This document shows, in pieces, positions 6,913 through 14,817 of a DNA stretch of 18,559 nt. This stretch comes from JANYJJ01 sp031386065 (GTDB lineage: Bacteria > Pseudomonadota > Gammaproteobacteria > Burkholderiales > Burkholderiaceae_C): positions 1-18,559 of the forward strand of contig JANNBZ010000043.1 of assembly GCA_031386065.1 (NCBI GenBank). The letters are read 5' to 3'. Each line of letters opens with the position of its first letter. Position 1 is the stretch's first letter. The notes beneath the pieces are model-generated. The model was not told where the DNA came from, ran no database searches, and saw only the letters and a program-made list of their open reading frames with translations. The translations under genes and the position numbers were made by a program.

Positions 6913-7647
6913 TCAGTGCTGAAGGATCTTCGACAGGAACTCTTTGGCCCGCGGCGAACGCGCATCGGGGTTGCCGAAGAATTCATCGCGCCTGCAGTCT
7001 TCGACGATTTTCCCGGCGTCCATGAAGATCACCCGGTGCGCCACCTTTTTCGCGAAGCCCATCTCGTGCGTGACGACCATCATCGTCATGCCTTCCTTGG
7101 CCAGCAGCACCATCACGTCAAGCACCTCGCCGACCATCTCGGGGTCGAGCGCCGAGGTGGGCTCGTCGAACAGCATCACGATCGGGTCCATGCTGAGTGC
7201 GCGGGCAATCGCCACCCGCTGCTGCTGACCGCCCGACAGTTGGCCGGGAAACTTGTCCTTGTGCGCCATCAGGCCCACGCGGTCGAGCATCTTCAGGCCC
7301 CGCACTTTCGCGTCGTCGCCGTTGCGGCCGAGCACCTTCATTTGCGCCAGCGTCAGGTTCTCGGTCACCGTCAGGTGCGGGAACAGCTCGAAGTTCTGGA
7401 ACACCATACCCACGCGCGCACGCAGCTTGGGCAGGTCGGTTTTCGAGTCGCTGATGGAGATGCCGTCGACGATGATGTCGCCCTTCTGGATCGGCTCCAG
7501 CGCGTTCACCGTCTTGATCAGCGTGGACTTGCCCGAGCCCGACGGGCCGCAGACGACGACCACGTCGCCCTTGTGAATGGTGGTGGAGCAATCGGTCAGC
7601 ACCTGGAAGCTGCCGTACCACTTGGAGACGTTCTTGATGTCGATCAC
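6913..7647 (-). CDS. gltL: Glutamate/aspartate ABC transporter, ATP-binding protein GltL
   Basis: A 244-residue ATPase of the polar amino acid uptake family that powers the GltJ/GltK channel from the cytoplasmic side. Walker A is GPSGSGKST (34-42), the Q-loop is in VFQNFELFPH, the signature is LSGGQQQR (137-144), Walker B is IVMLFDEPTSALD (156-168) and the switch histidine is H194 (VVTHEMGFA). All catalytic residues are intact and the length is standard. The start is GTG (7645-7647) with GAGGAA six bases before it. It lies 15 bases after gltK, as the last transporter gene of the operon. Confidence 0.96.
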   Translation of the reverse strand: MIDIKNVSKWYGSFQVLTDCSTTIHKGDVVVVCGPSGSGKSTLIKTVNALEPIQKGDIIVDGISISDSKTDLPKLRARVGMVFQNFELFPHLTVTENLTLAQMKVLGRNGDDAKVRGLKMLDRVGLMAHKDKFPGQLSGGQQQRVAIARALSMDPIVMLFDEPTSALDPEMVGEVLDVMVLLAKEGMTMMVVTHEMGFAKKVAHRVIFMDAGKIVEDCRRDEFFGNPDARSPRAKEFLSKILQH

Positions 7648-7662
7648 GGGATGTTCCTCGGC

Positions 7663-8328
7663 TCAACGAATGATGGCGATCCTCTTCTGCAGCCGACGCA
7701 CGAGCATCGACAGGCTGAAGCAGATGATGAAGTAGACGACGGCGGCGACCAGGTAGGTCTCGACCGGGCGGTTGAAGTTCTTGCCGGCGATCTCGAAGCC
7801 CTTCAACAGGTCGTAGGCGCCGATGGCATACACCAGCGAGGTGTCCTGGAACAGGATGATGGTCTGCGTCATCAGCACCGGCAGCATGTTGCGGAAGGCC
7901 TGCGGCAGCACGATCAGCTGCATGCACTGCGCGTACGTCATGCCGACCGCATAGCCCGCGAACACCTGGCCTTTGGGCACCGACTGGATGCCGGCCCGCA
8001 TGATCTCGGAATAGTAGGCGGCCTCGAAGACGGTGAAGGTGATGATGGCGCTCAGCTCGGCCCCCATCGGCCGCCCGATCAACAACGGGATCAGCAGGAA
8101 GAACCACAGGATCACCATCACCAGCGGAATCGAGCGCAGCGTGTTCACGTACACCGACGCCACTGCCGACAGCCACTTGTTGCCCGACAGCCGCATCAGC
8201 GCCAGCAGCGTGCCCAACAAGATGCCGCCGACCATCGCGATCAGGGTGAGCTGGATCGAAAAGAAAAAGCCCTTGAGGATGAAGCTGGAGACGACGCCCC
8301 AGTTCAGGAAGCTGAAGTCCAGGTTCAT
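7663..8328 (-). CDS. gltK: Glutamate/aspartate ABC transporter, permease GltK
   Basis: A 221-residue inner-membrane permease of the HisMQ type, pairing with GltJ to form the amino acid channel. Hydrophobic helices are visible around FILKGFFFSIQLTLIAMVGG, LVMVILWFFLLIPLLIG and YLVAAVVYFIICFSLSML. The EAA loop that contacts the ATPase is in YYSEIMRAGIQSVPKGQVFA. The ATG overlaps the gltJ TGA as ATGA, indicating coupled translation. The purine-rich GGGGGCGGGAA just upstream can serve as ribosome site. Subunit identity (GltK rather than GltJ) rests on gene order and on the LNWGVV start. Confidence 0.95.
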   Translation of the reverse strand: MNLDFSFLNWGVVSSFILKGFFFSIQLTLIAMVGGILLGTLLALMRLSGNKWLSAVASVYVNTLRSIPLVMVILWFFLLIPLLIGRPMGAELSAIITFTVFEAAYYSEIMRAGIQSVPKGQVFAGYAVGMTYAQCMQLIVLPQAFRNMLPVLMTQTIILFQDTSLVYAIGAYDLLKGFEIAGKNFNRPVETYLVAAVVYFIICFSLSMLVRRLQKRIAIIR

Positions 8329-9035
8329 TTCCCGCCCCCGATCATGCCGGGCACCTGCACGCGGTTTTCGATCATCAAGGCGATGCGGTTGATGGCGAAC
8401 GCCGAGATGAAGTACAGGCCGGTGACGGCCAGGTAGATCTCGATGTTGCGCGAGGTTTCTTCGCCGGCCTGCATCGCGAACATCGTCATCTCGGCGATGC
8501 TGACGGCGAACGCCACCGACGAGTTCTTGACGATGTTCATCGACTCCGAGGTGAGCGGCGGAATGACGATGCGAAACGCCATCGGCAGCAGCACGTAGCG
8601 GTAGGTTTGCGGCAGCGTCAGGCCCATCGCCAGACCGGCGTAGCGCTGGCCCTTTGGCAGCGCCTGGATGCCTGCCTTGACCTGTTCAGAGATTCGCGCC
8701 GAGGTGAAAAAGCCCAGCGCGAACACCACCAGGATGAAACTCGGCACCGCCTGCAGTGACTTGAAGATTCCGGGCAGCACGTGGTACCAGAGAAAAATCT
8801 GCACCAGCAGCGGGATGTTGCGGAACAGCTCGGTCCAGGCATTGCCCAGCAGCACCAGCCACTTGTTCGGCGCGGTGCGAAGGATGCCCATCAGCGAGCC
8901 CACGCTCAGTGCAACGACCAGGGCGCAGACCGCGACCGACAGCGTCCAGCCCCAGGCCGACATCAACCATTCGAGGTAGTTGCGACCGCCTCCCGTGTCT
9001 TGCAGGAAGACCTGCCAGTCCCATTTGCTGCCCAA
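8325..9035 (-). CDS. gltJ: Glutamate/aspartate ABC transporter, permease GltJ
   Basis: A 236-residue permease of the HisMQ type. The N-terminal WDWQVFLQ and NYLEWLMSAWGWTL segments are characteristic of GltJ. Conserved ELFRNIPLLVQIFLWYHVLP and the EAA loop ARISEQVKAGIQALPKGQ (ATPase contact) are present. Several membrane helices are evident. The start is TTG (9033-9035) after GGGGGTGGG; no in-frame ATG fits the conserved beginning. It is separated from gltI by 147 bases that contain an intrinsic terminator, so it is probably expressed at a lower level than gltI. Confidence 0.95.
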   Translation of the reverse strand: MGSKWDWQVFLQDTGGGRNYLEWLMSAWGWTLSVAVCALVVALSVGSLMGILRTAPNKWLVLLGNAWTELFRNIPLLVQIFLWYHVLPGIFKSLQAVPSFILVVFALGFFTSARISEQVKAGIQALPKGQRYAGLAMGLTLPQTYRYVLLPMAFRIVIPPLTSESMNIVKNSSVAFAVSIAEMTMFAMQAGEETSRNIEIYLAVTGLYFISAFAINRIALMIENRVQVPGMIGGGK

Positions 9036-9082
9036 GACCCACCCCCGTTGATGTTGTGTTCAGTCCGCCGCACCTGCCCATG

Positions 9083-9116
9083 AAAAAGCGCGACGCGAAG
9101 GAGCTTCACGCCGCGC
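9083..9116 (-). terminator. Intrinsic terminator/attenuator between gltI and gltJ
   Basis: In minus-strand sense GCGCGGCG-TGAAG (9104-9116) pairs with CTTCG-CGTCGCGC (9088-9100) around a CTC loop. This gives a 13-bp stem with two G·T wobbles, followed directly by TTTTT (9083-9087). This is a classical Rho-independent terminator. It lies about 67 bases after the gltI stop and about 47 before the gltJ start. Partial read-through would lower gltJKL relative to the binding protein gene, a pattern common in binding-protein ABC operons. Confidence 0.9.
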
Positions 9117-9182
9117 TGTGGCCGACTGTAAGCAAACACCGCGCCGCCGGGCGCTAGGGCTTACCTCAGGCAGGGTCGAGTC

Positions 9183-10076
9183 TTACTTCTTCGCGTAGTC
9201 TTCCATCGGCTTGTCGTTCGGCGTCGCCCAGGCGGTCTTGGTCGACTCGCTGACCGCCAGCCCGACCTTGGTGTTGGTCGGCGGGATCGGCTGCAGGAAC
9301 CACTTGTCCCACAGCTTGGCCATGTCACCCGACTTGATCATGGCCTTGATGCTGTCGTCGACGGCCTTCTTGAAGGCTGGGTCGTCCTTGCGCATCATGA
9401 TGGCGATGGGCTCGACCGACAGCACCTCGCCGACGATCTTGAAGTCGGCCGGGTTCTTGGCCTTGGCGATGTTGCCGGCCAGGATGGCACCGTCCATCAC
9501 GAAGGCGTCGGCGCGGCCCGACTCGAGCAGCAGGAAGCTGTCGGCGTGGTCCTTGCCGAAGATTTCCTTGAAGTCCATTCCGGTGGCGCGTTCATTCTTG
9601 CGCAGGGTTTGAACCGAGGTGGTGCCGGTGGTGGTGGCCACGTTCTTGCCGTTGAGTTGGGCGATGCCGGTGATGCCCGAGTTGGCCTTCACCGCAATGC
9701 GCACTTCTTCAACGAACGTGGTCACCGCGAAGGCCACGTCTTTCTGGCGCGTCGCGTTGTTGGTGGTCGAGCCGCACTCGATGTCGACCGTGCCGTTCTG
9801 CACCAGCGGGATGCGGTTCTGGGAGGTGACGGGCTGGTACTTGGTTTCCAGCTTGGCCAGGCCGAGCTGCTTTTGAATGTCGGCCAGCGCACGGGTGCAG
9901 ATCTCGACATGGAAGCCGGTGTACTTGCCATCACCCAGCGTGTAGCTGAGCGCGCCGGACGACTCGCGCACACCCATCGTGACGGTGCCGGTGTCCTTGA
10001 TCTTCTTCAGGGTGTCTTCGGCGTGGGCGGCACCCATCGCCAGAACGGCGGCCAGGGCGAGCAGGGATCGGGTCAT
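9183..10076 (-). CDS. gltI: Glutamate/aspartate ABC transporter, periplasmic binding protein GltI
   Basis: A 297-residue periplasmic solute-binding protein (SBP family 3) that captures glutamate or aspartate and delivers it to GltJK. Residues 1-19 form a signal peptide ending AHA. Typical family stretches are GTVTMGVRESSGALSYT, VEICTRALADIQKQLG, QNRIPLVQNGTVDIECGSTTN and LLESGRADAFVMDG. The frame is open 14 codons further upstream (ATG 10118). I choose ATG 10076 because it begins the signal peptide and has AAGGAG six bases before it, the best ribosome site seen in the window. It is downstream of asparaginase and followed by the terminator at 9083-9116. Confidence 0.96.
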   Translation of the reverse strand: MTRSLLALAAVLAMGAAHAEDTLKKIKDTGTVTMGVRESSGALSYTLGDGKYTGFHVEICTRALADIQKQLGLAKLETKYQPVTSQNRIPLVQNGTVDIECGSTTNNATRQKDVAFAVTTFVEEVRIAVKANSGITGIAQLNGKNVATTTGTTSVQTLRKNERATGMDFKEIFGKDHADSFLLLESGRADAFVMDGAILAGNIAKAKNPADFKIVGEVLSVEPIAIMMRKDDPAFKKAVDDSIKAMIKSGDMAKLWDKWFLQPIPPTNTKVGLAVSESTKTAWATPNDKPMEDYAKK

Positions 10077-10139
10077 GAAAAACTCCTTCGACGGTTGGAA
10101 ACTGGGAAACGGAAACACGGGACAAAAACGAACAACGAA

Positions 10140-10166
10140 ATTCTAGGCATGGCGGACTACGCACAA
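10140..10166 (-). promoter_or_regulatory. Possible sigma-70 promoter for gltI
   Basis: On the minus strand TAGAAT (10140-10145) matches the -10 consensus at five of six positions. TTGTGC (10161-10166) lies upstream as a -35, but the spacer is only 15 bases. This would give a leader of about 55-60 bases. The -10 is good, the -35 weak. Confidence 0.35.
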
Positions 10167-10175
10167 CCACGTACG

Positions 10176-10200
10176 GCCGGCGAACCAAGGGTTAACCGGC
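10176..10200. other. Imperfect palindrome in the ansB-gltI gap
   Basis: GCCGG (10176-10180) and CCGGC (10196-10200) enclose AACC (10183-10186) and GGTT (10190-10193), with a 2-by-2 internal mismatch and a 3-base centre. It lies just upstream of the possible gltI promoter. It has no T tract, so an operator or a weak transcript-end hairpin for asparaginase are both possible. Confidence 0.4.
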
Positions 10201-10248
10201 GGGCTGGCAGCTTTGTTGAATCGAATGGGTCGGGCAACGGTCAGCAGC

Positions 10249-11331
10249 TCAGTACTGCCAGAAGATGCGCTGCAGTTCTTTGGTGTCGCTGGTTTGCGTC
10301 AAGGCCAGCGCAGCCAGGATCTTCGCCTTCTGCGGGTTCAGGTCGTGCGCCACGACCCAGTCGTACTTGTCGTCGGGCTGTTCTGAGTTGCGCAGCACGA
10401 GGCCGTCGGGCACGCGGGCGGAGCGAATGATGTGCACGCCCTCGGCGCGCAGCTTGCGCAGCGTGGCGACGGCGTAGTCGGGCACCGAGCCGTTGCCTGT
10501 GCCGGCGTGGATGATGGCCTTCGCGCCGGCCTTGCCGGCCGCTTCGGCCAGTGCGGTGCCCATCTCGCCCGAGCCGTAGATGATGGACACCATCGGCAGA
10601 GCGTCGATCTTGTCGATGTCGAACTCGCTGGCCATGGTGTGGCGCTTCACCGGCGCGCGGAACCAGTAGGTCTTGCCTTCCACCACCGAGCCCAGCGCGC
10701 CCCATTGGCTGCCGAACGCGTTGGTCTTGATGTTGATGCGCTTGCCCGCGTCGCGTCCGCTCAGGATGTCGTCGTTCATCGCGATCAACACGCCCTTGCC
10801 ACGCGACTCCTTCGCCGCCGCCAGCACGACCGCGTCATACAGGTTCAGCGTGCCGTCGGCCGACATCGCGGTGCCCGGGCGCATCGAGCCGACGATCACG
10901 ATGGGCTTGTCGGTGTGAACCACCAGCGTCAGGAAGAACGAGGTTTCTTCCAGGGTGTCGGTGCCGTGGGTGATGACGATGCCGTCGACACCCGGGTCTT
11001 TCGCCAACGCGGACACGCGCTTGCCCAGCGTCAGCAGCTTCTCGTTGGTGAAGCTCTCGGAGGCGATCTGAAACACCTGCTCGCCGCGCACACTGGCGAT
11101 GTCGGCCAGTTCGGGCACGCCGGCAATCAGCTTCTCGACCGGCACCTTGGCCGCCTGATAGGTGGCGCTGTTGGCCGCGCTGGCGCCAGCGCCGGCGATG
11201 GTGCCGCCGGTGGCGAGCACGACCACGTTGGCCTTCGGCGCCGCAGGCGTGGCGGTTTGCGCGCTGGCGCAAAGTGCGCTCGACACGGCGACGGCGGCAA
11301 GGACGCGAATCAGTCGGCGGACACTGAACAT
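10249..11331 (-). CDS. ansB: Periplasmic type II L-asparaginase
   Basis: A 360-residue enzyme that hydrolyses asparagine to aspartate and ammonia (glutamine may be a side substrate). Residues 1-24 are a signal peptide (SSALCASAQ), so it acts in the periplasm. Catalytic residues line up with E. coli AsnB-type II enzymes: T44 in ATGGTIAG, Y58, T123/D124 in ITHGTDTLEET, and K173. The C-terminus LQRIFWQY matches the family end. The frame is open to ATG 11454, but ATG 11331 starts the signal peptide and has AGGAG six bases upstream. It precedes gltI by 172 bases on the same strand. The aspartate it makes is the likely cargo of GltIJKL, a sensible pairing. Confidence 0.95.
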   Translation of the reverse strand: MFSVRRLIRVLAAVAVSSALCASAQTATPAAPKANVVVLATGGTIAGAGASAANSATYQAAKVPVEKLIAGVPELADIASVRGEQVFQIASESFTNEKLLTLGKRVSALAKDPGVDGIVITHGTDTLEETSFFLTLVVHTDKPIVIVGSMRPGTAMSADGTLNLYDAVVLAAAKESRGKGVLIAMNDDILSGRDAGKRINIKTNAFGSQWGALGSVVEGKTYWFRAPVKRHTMASEFDIDKIDALPMVSIIYGSGEMGTALAEAAGKAGAKAIIHAGTGNGSVPDYAVATLRKLRAEGVHIIRSARVPDGLVLRNSEQPDDKYDWVVAHDLNPQKAKILAALALTQTSDTKELQRIFWQY

Positions 11332-11459
11332 GGGTCTCTCCTGTGCAAAAAGATGATTGCCGCGTGGCGACTCGGGCCCGTTGGCGAACGCTGAACAGCG
11401 GCACTGCGCAGCGGGCGGACTGTAAGAACAATGCAAGCGCCGCGCTAATGCCAAATCTC

Positions 11460-11504
11460 CGCCGAGCCATGCAATCGGCGCATATCGGATCAGGGCAAAC
11501 CCTG
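11460..11504. promoter_or_regulatory. Two inverted repeats upstream of ansB
   Basis: CGCCGA (11460-11465) pairs with TCGGCG (11475-11480) across 9 bases. CAGGG (11491-11495) pairs with CCCTG (11500-11504) across 4. Both lie in the 190-base gap between the LysR-type gene and ansB. They could be regulator-binding dyads for ansB or a weak end hairpin for the regulator. There is no T tract. I see no convincing -10/-35 pair in this gap. Confidence 0.3.
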
Positions 11505-11521
11505 GGCCGGGATTGAATCGC

Positions 11522-12439
11522 TCAGCCAGCCGCTGCCAGAAAGTCCCACAACGCCGCCGCGTTCGCCTTGCTGTGGCGCGCCACTTCGGGGCGCTCGCGG
11601 TAGATGCGGATGTCCACCGTCAGCTCGTGCACGCCGAGCGGCGCCGCGCGCACCAGCCGCTTGCTCTTGAGCTCTTTCTTCACCGAACTGGCCGGCAGGA
11701 ACGCCAGCCCGTGGCCCTCCAGCGCCATCGCCTTCAGGCCCTCGGCCATGTCGGTTTCATAGATCGCATCGAGGTTCAGCGGCGCCGGCGAGAGCTTCAC
11801 GATCTGCTCGACCAGCCGGCCCAGGTAGGCGCCCGATGCATAGCTGAGGAACGGCACCTGCTGGCTGGGCGTGCCGGGCAGGCGAAACATCGGCTGGCCG
11901 TCGGCGTCGGCCTTGGCGTAGGCCGCCAGCGTCTCGTGGCCCAGGCTCAGCATTTCGTAGCGGTCGGGGTTGAGTTGCAGCGGTTGCGACGGGTGGTGGT
12001 AGGCGATCAGCAGGTCGCAACTGCCTTCGGTGAGGTGCATCACCGCGTCGTGCACGTTGAGCGCGATAAGTCGGCTCTTGACGGCGCCGAAGTTCTTGCG
12101 CAGGTCCATCACCCAGTGCGGAAAGAAGGTGAACGCGAGCGAGTGCGGCACCGCGAACTCGATCATGTCCTGCCCCGCCACCTGGTGGCTGCGCATCATG
12201 TTGCGGGTGCTTTGCAGCGAGCCCAGGATGTCGAGCGCCTGCGAATGAAAGGTCTCACCGGCGGGCGTGAGGCGCGTCGGATACGACGAGCGGTCGACCA
12301 GGTCGATGCCGGCCCAGGCTTCGAGCGCCTGGATGCGGCGCGAGAACGCCGGCTGCGTGACATGGCGCAACTGCGCCGAGCGCGAGAAGCTGCGCGTCTC
12401 GGCCAGGCTGACGAAGTCTTCGAGCCACTTGGTTTCCAT
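11522..12439 (-). CDS. LysR-family transcriptional regulator, HypT-like
   Basis: A 305-residue regulator. Residues 1-60 are the winged helix-turn-helix (METKWLEDFVSLAETRSFS, then VTQPAFSRRIQALEAW). The rest is a substrate-binding-like effector domain, with YASGAYLGRLV and EGLKAMALEGHGLAFLP typical of the family. The METKWL start and QPAFSRRI stretch resemble E. coli HypT (YjiE), a hypochlorite-responsive LysR protein, but general LysR similarity could explain this. It is upstream of ansB in the same direction, 190 bases apart, so it may control ansB/glt. Its start lies 27 bases after the exporter stop. The family call is firm; target and signal are inference. Confidence 0.93.
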   Translation of the reverse strand: METKWLEDFVSLAETRSFSRSAQLRHVTQPAFSRRIQALEAWAGIDLVDRSSYPTRLTPAGETFHSQALDILGSLQSTRNMMRSHQVAGQDMIEFAVPHSLAFTFFPHWVMDLRKNFGAVKSRLIALNVHDAVMHLTEGSCDLLIAYHHPSQPLQLNPDRYEMLSLGHETLAAYAKADADGQPMFRLPGTPSQQVPFLSYASGAYLGRLVEQIVKLSPAPLNLDAIYETDMAEGLKAMALEGHGLAFLPASSVKKELKSKRLVRAAPLGVHELTVDIRIYRERPEVARHSKANAAALWDFLAAAG

Positions 12440-12466
12440 GCCGCGAAGTTTAGTCAGCGAGCAGCA

Positions 12467-14296
12467 TCAGTCCTCGAAGACTTCCGCGACTTCCGCAACG
12501 CTCTGCTGAAGCGCCCACATCTCGGCATAGCGCCCGCCCATCGCCAGCAATTCGGCGTGCGTGCCGCGCTCCAGGATGCGGCCCAGCTCCATCACCAGAA
12601 TCTGGTGCGCATCGACCACGGTCGACAAGCGGTGCGCGATGACCAGCGCCGTGCGGTCGGCTGCGGCGCTTTGCAGCTCGGCCTGGATGGCGCGTTCGTT
12701 GGCCGAGTCGAGCGCCGAGGTGGCCTCGTCGAAGATCAGGATCGGCGGGTCTTTCAGCAGCGTGCGTGCAATCGCCACGCGCTGCTTCTCGCCGCCCGAC
12801 AGCTTCAGCCCGCGCTCGCCCACCATGGTGTCGTAGCCCCGCGGCGTCGACACGATGAAGTTGTGGATGTGCGCCGCCTTGGCTGCGCCTTCCACCTCGG
12901 CGCGCGAGGCGCTGGTGCGACCGTAGGCGATGTTGTATTCGACGGTGTCGTTGAACAGCACCGTGTCCTGCGGCACGATGCCGATGGCCTGCCGCAGGCT
13001 CAGCTGCGTGACGCTGCGGATGTCCTGCCCATCGATGCTGATGCTGCCGGCGCTCACGTCGTAGAAGCGAAACATCAGGCGCGCCAGCGTGCTCTTGCCC
13101 GAACCCGACGGGCCAACCACCGCCACCGTCTTGCCGGCCGGAATCTCGAAGCTCACGCCGTGCAGGATGGTGCGGTCGGCGTCGTAGCCGAAGCGAACGT
13201 TGTCGAACTTCACCGCGCCGCCGGCGGGCCGCAGCGGCTTCGCGTCGGGCGCGTCGGCGATCTCGCGGTGCTGGCCCAGCAGCGCGAACATCTTTTCCAT
13301 GTCGATCATCGACTGCTTGATCTCGCGGTAGATCACGCCCAGGAAGTTCAGCGGGATGTAGAGCTGGATCATCAGCGCGTTCACCAGCACCAGGTCGCCC
13401 AGCGTCATGCTGCCGTCGACCACGCCGACGGTGGCGCGCCACACCAGCAAGGTGACCGTGACGGCGATGATGAAACTCTGGCCCAGGTTGAGCAGCGACA
13501 GCGAGGTCTGCGACTTGATCGACGCCTTCTCCAGCCGGTGCAGGTTGTCGTCGTAGCGGGCCTGCTCGAAGTGTTCGTTCGAAAAGTATTTCACCGTCTC
13601 GTAGTTGATCAGCGCGTCGACCGCCTTGGTGTTGGCCTTGCTGTCCTGCTCGTTCATGGCGCGGCGGAAGTGGGTGCGCCATTCCGTCACCGCCACCGTG
13701 AACGCGATGTACAGCACCAGCGCACCGAAGGTGATGGCCGCGAACCAGCCGTCGAACTTGGCCGACAGCAGGCTGATGACGAGCGTGATCTCGACCAGCG
13801 TGGGCAGGATGTTGTAGATCGTGAAGTTCAGCAGCGACTGGATCGAGCGCGAGCCGCGCTCGATGTCGCGCGAGACGCCACCGGTTTGCCGCTCCAGGTG
13901 AAAGCGCAGGCTCAGTGCCAGCAGGTGCTCGAAGGCCTCCAGCGAGACGCGTCGCGCAATGCGCGCGGCCACCGGGTAGAACAAAAATTCGCGCAGCTCG
14001 GTGAACAGCGTGATCGACAGCCGCAGCGCGCCGTAGCCCAGCAGCAGCGCCGCCGGCACAACCAGCACCGCAGCCGGGTCGCCCGGCTTCAGCGTGAGTG
14101 AGTCGACCAGCTGCTTCAGCACCAGCGGCACGCCGACGTTGGCCAGCTTGGCCGCGATCAGGAACGACAGCGCCACGCCGACCCGCCAGCGCCACTGCCA
14201 CACATAGGGCAGCAGCTTCTTCAGCGTGCGCCAATCGGAACGCGCAGGCGCGCCGGCAACGGTGGGCGCAGGGGCAGCAAGGGAAGCAGGACGCAT
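12467..14296 (-). CDS. Atm1-type ABC exporter (fused membrane and ATPase domains)
   Basis: A 609-residue half-size ABC exporter, working as a homodimer in the inner membrane. Residues about 20-340 form six membrane helices, with stretches typical of the Atm1/HMT1 group: RGSRSIQSLLNFTIYNILP and MNEQDSKANTKAVDALINYE. The ATPase domain has Walker A GPSGSGKST (about 395-403), signature LSGGEKQR, Walker B ILIFDEATSALD and the switch histidine in IAHRLSTV. Known relatives export glutathione-linked sulfur or metal compounds, which suggests a role in thiol/metal detoxification. The frame is open to ATG 14353, but ATG 14296 avoids overlap with the divergent thioesterase gene. No clear ribosome site is seen. 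Confidence 0.93.
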   Translation of the reverse strand: MRPASLAAPAPTVAGAPARSDWRTLKKLLPYVWQWRWRVGVALSFLIAAKLANVGVPLVLKQLVDSLTLKPGDPAAVLVVPAALLLGYGALRLSITLFTELREFLFYPVAARIARRVSLEAFEHLLALSLRFHLERQTGGVSRDIERGSRSIQSLLNFTIYNILPTLVEITLVISLLSAKFDGWFAAITFGALVLYIAFTVAVTEWRTHFRRAMNEQDSKANTKAVDALINYETVKYFSNEHFEQARYDDNLHRLEKASIKSQTSLSLLNLGQSFIIAVTVTLLVWRATVGVVDGSMTLGDLVLVNALMIQLYIPLNFLGVIYREIKQSMIDMEKMFALLGQHREIADAPDAKPLRPAGGAVKFDNVRFGYDADRTILHGVSFEIPAGKTVAVVGPSGSGKSTLARLMFRFYDVSAGSISIDGQDIRSVTQLSLRQAIGIVPQDTVLFNDTVEYNIAYGRTSASRAEVEGAAKAAHIHNFIVSTPRGYDTMVGERGLKLSGGEKQRVAIARTLLKDPPILIFDEATSALDSANERAIQAELQSAAADRTALVIAHRLSTVVDAHQILVMELGRILERGTHAELLAMGGRYAEMWALQQSVAEVAEVFED

Positions 14297-14337
14297 CGTG
14301 AAAGAATCAGGCAGGCAACAAAGGCAGGTGGAGCAAT

Positions 14338-14787
14338 ATGCCCGACATTTCAAGCGACGCCTCAGCGGCGGACACGGCGGACACAGTGGCCTCCATCGGC
14401 CCGCTGCAATTGCCCGGCGACCGGCAACTGGTGATGCGGGTGATGCCGATGCCGGCCGACGCGAACGGCAACGGCGACATCTTCGGTGGCTGGATCATGG
14501 CCCAGGTCGACCTGGCCGGTGCGGTGTTGCCGGCGCGCATTGCCAAGGGCCGCATCGCCACCGTGGCGGTGAACCAGTTCGTCTTCAAGCAGCCGGTGTC
14601 GATGGGCGACCTGCTGAGCTTCTACGCCAAGGTCGAGCGCATCGGGCGCACCTCGATCACCATCAACGTCGAGGTCTACGCCGAGCGCAACCCTGCCAAC
14701 CTGCACGTGGTGAAGGTGACCGAGGCAAACCTGACCTACGTGGCGATCGACATGAGCGGCAAGCCGCGCGAGATCCCGAAGCCCTGA
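14338..14787 (+). CDS. YciA-like acyl-CoA thioesterase
   Basis: A 149-residue hotdog-fold thioesterase that hydrolyses acyl-CoA to free acid and CoA in the cytoplasm. The signature MPADANGNGDIFGGWIMAQV, with its catalytic aspartate, matches YciA/acyl-CoA hydrolases. The closing YVAIDMSGKPREIPK is also family-typical. The first ~25 residues are Ala/Ser/Asp-rich and variable. GGTGGAG lies 4 bases before the ATG. Only 41 bases separate it from the divergent exporter, so their promoters must be compressed or reach into coding sequence. The next gene follows after 30 bases. Confidence 0.93.
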   Translation: MPDISSDASAADTADTVASIGPLQLPGDRQLVMRVMPMPADANGNGDIFGGWIMAQVDLAGAVLPARIAKGRIATVAVNQFVFKQPVSMGDLLSFYAKVERIGRTSITINVEVYAERNPANLHVVKVTEANLTYVAIDMSGKPREIPKP

Positions 14788-14817
14788 TCCCCATCCACCC
14801 CCGGAGCAAAGTCCCCC

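Noticed and set aside
6838..8436. 532-codon plus-strand open frame
   Set aside because: Antisense to gltL and gltK; His/Asp/Gln-rich shadow with no domain.
11431..11460. Sigma-54 promoter upstream of ansB (TGGCA ... TTGCA)
   Set aside because: The GG to GC distance is 16 bases instead of the required 10.
11513..14101. 862-codon plus-strand open frame
   Set aside because: Antisense to both the LysR-type gene and the exporter, which have intact families on the minus strand; low-complexity Arg/Gln/His composition.
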